Assembly: GCA_036873135.1 (NCBI GenBank)
Contig: JAPTYO010000002.1
Coordinates: forward strand, 50,152,204 to 50,216,203
Reading direction: 5' to 3'
Source: Clarkia xantiana subsp. parviflora
Taxonomy: Eukaryota > Streptophyta > Magnoliopsida > Myrtales > Onagraceae
DNA: 64,000 nucleotides
Below, in pieces: positions 1 to 11,037 of this stretch (positions within the stretch are counted from its first letter, which is position 1; each line of letters starts with the position of its first letter). The position numbers were made by a program, and so were the translations under genes. The notes beneath the pieces were generated by a model, which was given only the letters and a program-made list of their open reading frames with translations, did no database searches and was not told the origin of the DNA.

Positions 1-1139
1 CGGCGAGCAAAGGGCCGCGCACGAGATGTGCTCTTCAGGGGCTTTGATTAGGATGATTATCCAAACTGCACAATGATTAAGGAAAAACTCAAATTTCGGG
101 GATAAAAATGATCACACCTTTCTTACCTGGGCGTTGGATTTTTTCTAGTGGGGAAATGTGCTCGCTGACTAGACCTGCTGCATGTCCTGATTTTCCTGCT
201 CCATCTAGAAATCACAACTTGTACATGAACATCTGCCGGAAAGTAAATGCGCCTGGACCTCTGATGGAAGGCACCAACAATAATGTTTTCTTTGCTTGAC
301 ATCTAAAATGTTCATTGATAAGCACATTGAATCTTCCGGAGACTCTCAATGATCTGTTGATATTTTCCCATCTTCAGACATGACCGATCTCAATAGGAGA
401 TGCCCCTTGGTTACCGCCGACCGGTTTAGACCTCACCGTAAAACAGATGTACAGCTTGGTTCGGGGACGCGTATGAATTCCACATATGGTGGGTGGAATT
501 TTGACATGTAAGTTCTTTGGGGCAGTCACGTTTCACGTGGTTGCGACCTCGTCGAAGTGGTCGTCTGACCTGCAAAAAGAGTAGGGACACTCAGATCTCA
601 AGGAAAAGTCAAGTATAACTCACTATACCTGAGCGTTGGATATCCCGAGTGCGCAATTTGTTCTTCGTGCAACTGGATGACTGCATGTTTTTTTTTTTGG
701 CCGCCTCATTTGGCCGACACCACTTGTATGTACAACATACCTATCTAAGAGTACCTGAAAAGACCTGACACGAAAGTTAGTATAAAGAATCAAATGAGTC
801 ATGCATGATTTTTCGGAAAACTCCTAATGTCATTCATTTCATAATTTTGATTACACTTCAGAGAGAATCAAAATTTATGATCTAAGGTGTTTTGCACTAG
901 CTTGGAGTTTACTGAGTTTGCTGGGTGCACTATGTGGCTCGAACGCATGACATATGCTCAAAACAAAGATTTTTCAAAAAGGGTTTTCTCGTCCTTTGTT
1001 TAAACTTGAATAGTCATACTCAACTAAACAGTTAAACTATTTTTTCAAATCAGAATCAAATCTCCCGCTTTTTAAACGCTTGCTCATGCGAATGTTGAGA
1101 CGATCTTGCCAGAAAAGTGCAATACACCTTGGATAAAAA

Positions 1140-2160
1140 CGAATGACACTTCGAATTTTTTTTGTAATGCTCATGCTTGCTCGAAAGTTAAAGTTCTACT
1201 ATAAAGAAACTTACAACTTACAACCAGTTTACCTGAATGACACATATATACAAAACGAAAAATCCAGGTAAAGTTTTTTTTAAAACAAATGCAAGTGCAA
1301 TGCTCAACAACTAAGAGAAGATTTACAATCTATCAAAAATAGAATCGTTTTTCCTAAAACAATGCCTATGAGATGTACATGAGATGCGTACTTGAAATGA
1401 AATTTCTACAGTTAAGAAAATTTACAAGTTATCTGAAAAAAAAAATAAAAAAAAAATAGGGTGTTTTTTTAACGAGGAAAAATTCAATGTATCCTAGTTG
1501 CTCAAAATTAAAAAAAAAAACAAGTGAATTTTTTTTTAAAATGCATATGAGATGCAATATAAAAGTTCTACAACTAAGAAAAAATTACAGTTTACCTGAA
1601 AGGTTCTTTTTCGAAAATAATGCATATGAGATTCACATCTTCTAAAAAATCAGGTAAAAGGTTTTTTTAAACAAAGAGCCCTAAAACTAAGAGAGCTTAC
1701 GGTTTATCTAAAAAGTTTTTTTTAAATAAATGCATACTGGATGCATTATTAAAAATAAAACAATTCAGGTAAAAAGTTTTTTTAAATGATGCATATGAAA
1801 TGCACGTTCGAAATTAGAAGCTCTAATAGCTAAAGAGGAATTACAATTTTTCCTAAAATGTTTTTTTCAAAAAAGTAATGCATACGTGACGCACTATCCA
1901 AAATTACAACTCAGCTAAAGATTTTTCTTTAAAAAACAATGCGTATGAAACGCAGGTTTAAAATAAAAAATCTAGGTAAGAGGTTTAAAAAAAAACAATG
2001 CATGCGAAATGCAAGTTTGAAAAGAAAATGTATACAACTAAACGACTAACAATTAGCTGGAAAAACAAAAGGTTTTTTTTTTTTTTTTTTTAAAATGCAA
2101 TGAGATGAATGCATGAGAAATAAAGTTATACAAACCGTAATGATAACATTTACAACAAAA
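1140..2160. repeat. Degenerate AT-rich repeats in the element leader
   Basis: Loose units recur about every 80-100 bp, each with poly-T or poly-A runs plus variants of ATGCATATGAGATGCA. They are too diverged to give a clean consensus by eye. The rest of 1-2568 shows no gene. Confidence 0.5.
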
Positions 2161-2568
2161 AACAGATCATGTTATGGGGGTAAAAAAATGTTTGGCTTTG
2201 CTCTACAAGGTAGGTTCCACTGATAGGTTCCCGACAAGGTAGTTTCCTCCCCCTAAAAAGGGATCACAAGACCTTCACAAGCGAGTGGAGTTTTTCCGAG
2301 TCGTACCGGTGGCACTGCCGCTCCGGTCGTACCGTACTAAACCTCCGGGGTTCCTAGTTGCCCTGGGTTTTAGGCGTTTTGGATATTACACTAAATTGGG
2401 TGTGTGCGAATTTAAATAACACATACACAACAAAGAAAAATAGTTAGTCATAATAAAAACTTAACTCCACACCTGAAATAAAAAAAACAAGTTAGATCTG
2501 TGAAATAAAAATTACAAAATTCTAACATGGCAAAAAGTGAACATACTGATCCCGAGCCCTCATAAGCA

Positions 2569-2587
2569 TCCCCAGCAGAGTCACCAA
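2569..2587 (-). other. Primer binding site of the Ogre/Tat-like element
   Basis: Minus-strand sequence TGGTGACTCTGCTGGGGA starts 2 bases after the LTR end. It matches the type of primer site reported for Ogre/Tat elements (tRNA-Arg-like). Confidence 0.65.
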
Positions 2588-3478
2588 ATTGTCAGACCCT
2601 AAAAATCCGACCTAAGGCGAATTACGTTTTGAAAACGTGCAATTTTGAAAGAGTCGCCACTAGTTAATTATTAGGCTAACTAGAATCCTAAATTTACCTA
2701 AGCGAGTAATGAATTAAACTCCTAGGTGTAAAATCGGTCTACGATAAGAAACTCGAGTTCGGGGGTTCTATTACGAATTAAAACACATGGAATTAATCAC
2801 GCCCTTTCGGTACTCAATTCACAAATTTACCAATTTCTCTATTTGAACACATGCCACAAATTAATCTAACGATGTCAGGATTTAATTAAATTTCTATCAT
2901 GTGCAAAATATTATCTAAGTCTAAAAATAAATTATTATCTACAACTCCAAATAAAAATGAAATCTAAGATACTAAAATAAAACTTCTAACAAGCTATCAA
3001 ATTAAATTTAGTCAACTACAATTAAACTACTAATTAAATTTGAACAACTATATTCAAACTATTAATTAAATTTTAAGTAATTACATTACAATTATTAATT
3101 TATTATAATATAATATAATAAAAAAAAAACCTGCAGAGACGATGGAAGGGAGAAGGCCAGCAGCAGGACGACCTCCGGCGGCTCACAGCGGCGACGACGG
3201 ACTCCAGCGAAGCAGCACGGCCACGGCGGGTTGAGGAACTAAGGTGAGGACGAACGGAACCGGCGAAACAGGCAGCAGCAGACCACCAGGCATGTAGGGA
3301 CGGTTCGGTCTACTCTGGTGAGTCCAGTGGTTCCGGCGAAACGACGGTGGCGGGTTCAGGCTGGTCCGGGCAGAGCTGGGCTGGGCGAGTTCAGGAATAG
3401 GCGGCGGTCGAGGGTGAAGCAGCGGCGACCGGAGCTTCGGCAGCGGCAGATCTGTTCGGGAGAGAAATTCAGGAGAGG

Positions 3479-3482
<4 letters not shown>

Positions 3483-3526
<44 letters not shown>

Positions 3527-3529
3527 GAG
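3483..3529. repeat. GA microsatellite in the LTR
   Basis: About 20 GA dinucleotides with one T interruption. On the minus strand this is a CT tract, as in many plant 5' leaders. Confidence 0.9.
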
Positions 3530-3793
3530 GGGGGGTCACCGGCAGGGACACCGGCGGGCCAGGCGAGGAGGGTGCGGTGGAGCGTGGGTAGTGGACGGCG
3601 GTATGGCAGCTGCCGGCGGAGGCCGGTGGCAGGCGGCGCCGGTGACCTCCGGTCACGGATTGAAGACGAGGGTTCTGCAAAAAAAAAAAATAATAATAAT
3701 TTCATTATAGGACAAATTTGCACGGGTTCCGAAAACTGATGTATTATTATTGTTTTGTAATTTTCTGTGTGTTTTTACATTGACAAGGGGTTC

Positions 3794-3800
3794 TTTTATA
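3794..3800 (-). promoter_or_regulatory. Probable TATA box of the Ogre-like LTR
   Basis: Minus strand reads CTATAAAAGAACC, a good plant TATA consensus about 290 bp inside the LTR 5' end, where a U3 promoter is expected. Confidence 0.45.
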
Positions 3801-4089
3801 GCTAGATTAACACCTAAAATTAGGAAAACATTGTTTTCCCTAATATGCACTCATTAATTCCGAAAATTATGAATAAATATTTATTGCATATTGCCATAAA
3901 TATTTATCACATATTTTTTGAATATTACACAATATTACATGCATCTACACTATCCAAATTTAAACTTAGCCTATTTTTAGCAACCATGTGACCTTCCATA
4001 TTTAAATACTTCCTTTTTTAAACGCGTTACACATAACATTTTTTAACGTGTTATATACGTGTTGCGCGTACCAAAATTAGGTGTTTACA

Positions 4090-4419
4090 GGCGATATGCA
4101 AAACGAAGATCATGTCGAGTTACTTCGAAACTAGATAATCGTCTTGCTTAATCAGGTTATCCCCCTGAATCATAGCCAGTCTTGCTTGGCAGAGGCCTCC
4201 CTCCACCGCAAGACTACCGTACCTATGTGACTAGGTAAGGCCCACATTCGACATAGTTTGGCAGAGGATTGCGTCCTCCTACGACTTAGTTTATAGACCG
4301 TAAATCTGATGTAATCAAAAACACTATGACGCCGATTGATCATAAACTCTGTTGCAATTATTTCGCTTACAAAAGGTAACTTTCTAATATCAAAATGTTA
4401 TCACAGATACATGTCATTT
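4090..4419 (-). other. Copia 3' untranslated segment
   Basis: Lies downstream of the RNase H stop and is cut by the Ogre-like element at 4090. No gene or LTR end is visible. Confidence 0.5.
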
Positions 4420-4811
4420 TTAAACCCTACGCAATCCAAGCAGTTTTACGTGCTTTTCGAACATCTCCCTGCGTAGTGGTTTAGTTAATGGGTCCGCAAT
4501 CATATTATCAGTGGACAAGTATTCCATAGTGATTATATTGTCTACTACCATTAAAATTTTAGCATGAAATTATTTCTCATCAATGTGTTTGGTCATACTA
4601 TGGTACTTCGGATTCTTAACTGCCGCAATGGCTACTTGAATGTCAGAGAAGACCTTCACCAAGCAGTGCAGTTAGAAGCCTTTTGAGCCATACCGTTTCT
4701 TGTGCATTCTTAGAGAGAGCTATAAATTCCGATTGCATCGTGGACAGCGCGACACATGTTTGCTTCTTGGTCGTCCATGAAATGTCAGCATTAGCAAGGA
4801 GGAACACTCCC
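4420..4811 (-). pseudogene. Copia RNase H, C-terminal part
   Basis: Minus-strand translation gives GVFLLANADISWTTKKQ, then STMQSEFIALS, then after stops ADPLTKPL and a final LLGLR, the typical end of plant Ty1/copia RNase H. There is an in-frame TAA after the HIDEK segment and a stop after LLGEGL. It joins the RT fragment that ends at 15275 with YSDADHGG; about 9 residues between them are missing, lost with the E1 right junction. Confidence 0.85.
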
Positions 4812-5749
4812 TGATGGATATGTGTCCAATTCGGGTTCGTATTTACGTTTCGGGCCTCGCAAACATGCCGAAAATCACATCACAACTTGAAAAACGTCTC
4901 CCAAAGGGTAAAAACGGTCCGGAAGTGCATTTACGCGCATCCGGACCGGACCTCCGGATTGCGTAAAGCAATCCAGAGGTTCGAGTTGCTTTGCAACCCG
5001 GATGTCCGGGTTCCGGATTGCATTGCAATCCGGACCTCCGGATTGCCCAAATTCGACGAGGTCCGGATTGCACTACGGGCATTGCGCGACTACCGTTTAC
5101 GCAATTACCGTTACATGAAGAGAAGTCAAGTTCGCATATTACCAATGATGATGACGGTTACCGCTTGCTTTTGGACCGTCATCAAACCGCTTTAAAACCG
5201 GGTCCGGTCTCAAGGAAGCCTATTAATAGGAGACCTTGGCCACCCATTTTGACATATCCTCTCATTTGCCCAACTTTGGTATTTTGAGCTCTGACTTCTC
5301 TCTAGAAATATTTTCTCTCTCTATAATTACTCTTTTAGCCTTATAGTGACTTAAGCTTCGGAGAGGGCTCCGCTAGCACCACCCCCCCCCCTCTTCGTGC
5401 TAGCACCGGTCCTTTGTGCAGGAATCGTCGCCCAGACATCCAGATTTGTGCACAGACCTCCGCCTTCCGAGACTCAGACGTCCCCCTGAGACACAACCGC
5501 ACTTTGAGACACAGACCTTTCCGGGAATCGACGCCTCAGACGTCCGGACTTGTGCACAGACCACCGCCTTTTGAGACTCAGATGCCGCCTGAGACACAAC
5601 CGCTTTTCGAGACACAGACCTTTCCGAGACTCAACCGAACACTCGTCAGTGGCACAAACCTCTTTTTAGACGAAGGGTTACAGCCCGAAAACCCGCACAA
5701 CCATACGAACAGACGCGTCCCCACGACCCAGTTCATCCCGGACGCAACA
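4812..5749 (+). repeat. 5' LTR of E1 (938 bp)
   Basis: Starts TGATGGATATGTGTCC and ends GACGCAACA, directly before the primer site. Contains a palindrome-rich CCGGATTGC block (4925-5075), a weak TATA variant (TATTAATAG near 5221), and a C10 tract flanked by GCTAGCAC (5372-5379) and GTGCTAGC (5397-5404). Confidence 0.9.
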
Positions 5750-5771
5750 TTGGCGCCGTCTACGTGATTCG
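5750..5771 (+). other. Primer binding site of E1
   Basis: TTGGCGCCGTCTACGTGAT follows the LTR. The TGGCGCCGT core is the usual plant gypsy primer site; beyond it the match to tRNA-Asp is only partial. Confidence 0.75.
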
Positions 5772-5798
5772 AACAAGAAGCTACCATACCGCAAAATC

Positions 5799-8700
5799 AT
5801 GACGAGTGATCGCAAACCTCCCGAAGAGGTTAACACAAGAAACATAAGGAAAAGGCCCGGACGTCCCAAGAAGTCCCCAGCAAACAAAAGAACAGGAGGC
5901 CAAATGCCAGCTGGAAGCCAGTCGGGACCCTCCCACATTCCAAGAGCTACTTCCGTAGCTTCATCCTTGCCAACTGACAATATGCCCGACGCACAGCACA
6001 GAGAGCCAAGGAACGAGCATCACTCACCTCCGCCTGGTTTCGAGCCAGAGGTGAATGAAGAGGAATCTCAGACGGAAATGCCGCAAGGCGAACAAAGAAT
6101 GGGAGCAAACCCAATGCCCACCGTTACTCCAGCAATGATGGATGCGTTGGAAGAGTTACTCGCATTCCGCGAGTCTCTAAAAAACCAAGGATATGCTGCT
6201 CAACCAACTCCAACTAACAAAGAGCACGCCGCGCCAGCAAGAGAGGTGTCGCAAGACACTACTCGCCACGGCAATCCTTTCCAAGGCAGAAACCAACACG
6301 CAAGATATGAAGCTGCACGGTCATACACTCCTTCCCAAGGAGCCCGTCATTGGAGGAATGAAAGGCAGCCCCCATTCTACCACCCACAGCACCCAACGAG
6401 GGATGATCCCTTCCAGGCCACAAGCAGAGATTAATCCGACATCTACCACAACAATGGCCGGAAAAAATCCTTCAACAGGTTACGCTGAGCCTGCAAAAGG
6501 GTTTACCGCCGAGATGTTAGAAGAAATGGTGGAGAAGAAGATGAAGGAAGCAAAGATGAAGGGTATGCACGCACTTGAAGAAAGGGCGTCACATCCATTC
6601 GCAGACCACCTTGTAAACAGTCGTCCCAGATGCACTGTACCGGATTGGAGAAGACCTATATCGCGGAAAAGGAGATCCAGTGGAACACGTGCAAAAGCAC
6701 GAGGCCTCTCTGCTAGGCAGAACAAAGAACCCACATCACTTCGCAATGACGTTTTCAAAAACTCTTGCCGGGACTGCAGCACACTGGTTCTTCTCGCTGC
6801 CATGCGGAAGCATCACTTCATGGGCGGACGTTAAGGCTAAATTCATTCAACGATACATGGCGAGCGCACATTGCTAAAGGGGTCAGGTGCTCTGGACGAC
6901 GTCCAACAACAAAACGAAGAATCTCTCGCCGACTACTACGTCCGTTTCAATCAGAATATCTCTGATATTCAGGGGAACCTGACGGAAGGAGAGATTGTTC
7001 GAGCGTTCATTCGAAACCTCGGACGAAGAGGCTATGCCCTAGCAGAAAAAATGGCAAAGCGCCCAGCCGAAACCATGGAGGAGTTAGCCGCGAGAGTTAA
7101 AGAATACGTGGACCTCGAAAGGTTCAGAAGCCAGAACAAGGCAAAAATCTCTGCGGCAAAGGCAAAGGAAAATCCAAAACAGAACCAACCAAAACTACAC
7201 TCAAGTGGTCAACAAGGAAGAAATTGACAACCTCAGCCGAAAAGACCTTTTCAAGGAGACTTTCAGAAGCCAAAAGAAGTAAATCTGGCCGACTGCATTC
7301 CTTTGAATGCCCCGCTGTCCGTGATATTGAGAGAGATGAAGGACGCGAATATGTGGAAAGAGCCGAACAATTTCCGAAAAGGCCCGCTGGGGAGAGACAA
7401 GGACAAGTGGTGTGAAAACCACGAGGTCTTAGGCCACGAGACGGACAGCTGTGTCAGTCTACGCTTCCGCATAAACAACTTCGTCCTCAAAGGAGAATTG
7501 AAGCAATTTGTCGATCAAGGCGACAACCCCTCGAAAAAGGCTCAAGCAGAGTCATCAAAAAGAGGAAACAAGGGAAAAGAGAAGGTCAATGACAACCCTC
7601 CGCCAGCTAAGCGAGGCGTAATCAACGTCATACACGGAGGACCTGCCGCCGGAGGACAAGTGTCTAATGCTCGGGACATTTATGCATCCCAAGCTGCAAC
7701 ATTGCCGAAATACGGAAAGCGCAAGCAACCGGAGCAAGAAGACGCGGTCATCCAATTTTCCAGGGAAGACTTAAAGCATATCGTTTACCCTCACGATGAC
7801 GCTTTAGTCATAACCATGGACATTGACGGATACGATGTGAAAAGAATCCTCGTCGATGGTGGAAGCTCCGCTGACATTCTACATGTCAAAGTCCTAGAGC
7901 AACTGGGAAGATCTGTCAAAGACTTGACTCCGGGAACCTTCTCGCTAGTCAGCTTCGCCGGAGCAGCTACACACCCCCTGGGTACAATCACGCTTCCTGT
8001 CATCCTTGGCCAAGGGTGGAGAGCATTACATGTCAACGTCACCTTCGTCGTTGTAGAATCCCTTGGGGCCTATAACGGAATTTCGGGACGAACAACGATC
8101 AACCCTTACGTGATCGTACCCTCCACTGTACACCAAAAGATGAAGTTCCCTACGGACCATGGGATTGGGGAAGTGCTAGGCGACCAGATAACTGAAAGAC
8201 GTTGTTACGTCAATGCCTTGAGAGCAAAGCACCAATTCCATGTGGCAATCATAAATTCTTTCAAAAGGCAGAAAGTTGTTGACGAAAGAAAGGAGCAAGT
8301 TGCGAAACAAGTTGTTACAGTTTGGAAGCCACAAGAATACATCCAATATTCGCCATGGCACCAGATATGGCTCGTTAAGCAGGGAGAAGGCGAGCCAATC
8401 ATGGACTACTTCATCAGATTCACTTCTAACGCCTCCTCGGCAAAAGCAACAAGAGAAGAAGTGATAAGCGTGTTCTATGCAAACATGAACGCCAGATCTT
8501 TCCTTCTCTTCGGACGAACTCATGGATGGCGAACAACAAAAACCATGGCAGATCTAAAGGATAAGCTTGAGACAGCAGTCTTGTGCGAACAAGAACTGAG
8601 GTGGGGTACACCCCTCAGTTGGGACAAAGGAGTTCGAGCAAAAACGAACAAACAGGAAGGCGCAAGCATCGATATCGACAACATCTTCACACCGCTAAAC

Positions 8701-8940
8701 ACGGTCGCGGAAGACATTTACGTCAACCTACTTGAAAACAAGCTCCCAAGTCCAGTTGTTCCCAGGACAGCTTTCTTGGGCAACAACATCAAGGAATGGT
8801 GCAAGTACCACAAAACTTGGGGGCACAACACAAACATGTGTCTACCACTAAGGTGGGTGATTGAAGAATGCATCGCGCTAGGTGCATTAAGGCGATTTGT
8901 TGCAACCGACTCCGCGACATCGTCATCAAACCAGCCATAA
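5799..8940 (+). pseudogene. E1 gag-protease-gag' polyprotein, broken
   Basis: Aligns along its length with the E2 copy. Start ATG at 5799 (MTSDRKPPEEV). Breaks seen against E2: a TAA where E2 has CAA (6432-6434), a 2-base loss near 6622, a 1-base loss near 6859, and a TGA for Trp near 7225. From 7303 to 8940 it is open for 545 codons. That part carries a zinc-knuckle-like [15 protein letters not shown], a protease with [10 protein letters not shown] near 7855, and a second gag-like part with [16 protein letters not shown] near 8797. No polymerase follows. The open 3' part may be chance preservation. Confidence 0.85.
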
Positions 8941-9898
8941 TGAAACGGGAGAAATAACTATCTTTCAGATTACTTTGCACATTTCCATTCCAAGTGTTTC
9001 TAGTATAATCAAATTTACATGTTTTTAGAAGGAATGGTCGGTTGACACCTTCTCGAAAAAACAATGTAAATACGCGCAAGTATCTAATAAAGTCAATCTA
9101 CGTTTGTAGGTACATATCTATGTCTTGCACGCTATTTTTGGATTAAACGCGAAGTAACAAAACTACGCGCTTATTATCTACATCAACAATCCAAGATATT
9201 ATGCTATCAACAAGCAAAAAATCTATTACGCGTTATGACGACGCTTATCATCAACAACAATCTACTCATATTGATGACTACATCAAAAGGCGTCATCATA
9301 GAATCAAAAACTTGGAGTTAAACCCAAGATATTTTCAAAGACAGCATGCTGCAACTACATATAGCGGATGATACTTGCATCTCTACACCAATAAGGAGTT
9401 TATTTCTCCATTCATAAATGGGCATCTATCTCAAGAAGGTGCCAACAACGCAAAGCCATCGCGTTATGAACACAGTCAACTTACATGACGCAATGACAAC
9501 TTGCGGATTATCTATCAAAAACGGAACTTATAGAAATTCTCTACTCAAAATGACGACCATTCAAGTGGCATCATCTACAAACAATTCCTTGGAATAACAT
9601 CAAGGTCTACTATCAAAATGACAATTATGCTAAAGGCGTCAATTACAAGCAATATCTTGGATTAACACCAACCCCTACTATCAAAAGTGGCATGTTGAGG
9701 TACCCCCTTTATAAAGACAAACCCCATGTTCACTTCTAGAAAATGACATGCTGTGACATCTCTGGTTAGAGGCGAATCCTCATGTTCATAGCCATTCCCT
9801 GGATTCAGAACAGGATGGGCAAATACAATACGGGATTGATCACCCCATAAATGGCGGAAGTTCCCTTGTTAGGCAATGACCCCACACTACAACAAGTG
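8941..9898 (+). other. E1 post-gag untranslated stretch
   Basis: Matches the equivalent E2 region (24422-25264), for example TACGCGCAAGTATCTAATAA. No gene recognised. Confidence 0.6.
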
Positions 9899-10235
9899 TG
9901 AATTCCTGGTTAGGGTTCACTCTTCATGGCAAATGTCCTCTTTTTAGACGACAATCCAATATTACGAATTCCTGGTCAGGGTTCACTCTTCATGGCGAAT
10001 TTCCTCTTTTTAGACGACAATCCCATATTCCGAATTCCTGGTTAGGGTTCACTCTTCATGGTGAATGTCCTCTTTCTAGACGACAATCCCATATTACGAA
10101 TTCCTGGTTAGGGTTCACCCTTCATGGCGAATGTCCTCTTGTTAGATGACAATCCCATATTACGAATTCCTATTTAGGGTTCACTCTATACGGCAGAAGT
10201 CCTCTTGATAGATGACAATTCCGTACTACAGATTT
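9899..10235 (+). repeat. E1 66-bp tandem array
   Basis: Five units about 66 bp apart, each starting near GAATTCCTGGTTAGGGTTC. The short open frame through it is a repeat artefact. Confidence 0.9.
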
Positions 10236-10333
10236 TCAAACCGTGTTGCATGGTTCCTGGACGCAGAAAACATGCATCACAATTCATATTTACAATAGTG
10301 TTACATGGTCCCAGGACGTAGGAATCATGTATC

Positions 10334-10404
10334 ACAAATATTTTACCAAATATTTTATCAAATATTTTATCAAATATTTTATCAAATATTTTATCAAATA
10401 TTTT
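10334..10404 (+). repeat. 12-bp CAAATATTTTAT array
   Basis: About six copies of a 12-bp AT-rich unit. The same position in E2 (near 25975) has only diverged copies, so the array expanded in E1. Confidence 0.9.
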
Positions 10405-11037
10405 ATGCATCAAACACCTTTCCAAATATTTTATCAACAAGCTTTTTAGGGTTCTCAAAATACTCCTTTAAAAATCAAAATGTTTTTACGTATGCTTCCC
10501 CAACGCGGGTTGATACACGCTGGTAGGTGCGCACCCTGTTTAAAACTCATAAAATTTACAAGTCGAGTCTTATACAACGTCGCCTTAGAGTGGAACTAAG
10601 AGACGGTATAAACTAGTATCTTGCCCAAGCCAAGATAACACATTTCAAACATACTACTTGTTAAGTCGCTATACGCGAATCACTTGACAGTTTTCAACAT
10701 ATATAGCGACAAGCTATGCAGGGAAGACAAGCAACATGCATAACGCATCATGCAAACAATCTTGAATCAAAAGTGGCTATCGGTCACGATTGCGGGGACT
10801 ACGTCTACGTTACTAGTCATCCACGTTCAATAAACACAGTAAGCGATAACGGTATGAAATATTACTAACAAGTTATCATGCAAACTGCTATGTATAAAGC
10901 AGGTTCAAACGACGTAGTTCAAAGCGAACAAGTCACAAGCAACAATCAAAGAACGACTCCAACAAGTTTCTAAACATAGAAGCCGGGGGGCAAGCGGACT
11001 CATAAACGAGTTCAACATATCGAAAAGATGGCACAGA
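10405..11037 (+). other. E1 stretch before the antisense gene
   Basis: Holds one copy of the sequence that is tandemly duplicated in E2 at 26127-26468. No gene seen. Confidence 0.5.

Larger units (their letters stand above)
1..4089 (-). mobile_element. Ogre/Tat-like Ty3/gypsy element, 5' part only
   Basis: The element reads right to left: 5' LTR at 2590-4089, then a primer binding site, then untranslated leader running off the left edge. The LTR reads TGTAAACACCTAATTTTGG at its minus-strand start and GGGTCTGACA at its end. The following TGGTGACTCTGCTGGGGA resembles the primer site of plant Ogre/Tat elements. No coding frame is visible in the 2.5 kb of leader; long leaders are known in Ogre elements. 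It inserted into the 3' untranslated part of the copia element; one target copy should be GGCGA at 4090-4094 and the other is off-window. The lineage call rests on the LTR ends and primer site only. Confidence 0.7.
2590..4089 (-). repeat. 5' LTR of the Ogre/Tat-like element (1500 bp)
   Basis: Plus-strand ends are TGTCAGACCC and GGTGTTTACA, so both termini are TG..CA. The left two thirds are AT-rich, but 3130-3660 is strongly GC-rich with a GA microsatellite. Open frames in this GC-rich part on both strands have low-complexity composition and are not believed to be genes. Confidence 0.8.

Noticed and set aside
3183..3710. Overlapping frames on both strands in the Ogre-like LTR
   Set aside because: GC-rich and GA-microsatellite sequence, no start context or domain, lies inside an LTR.
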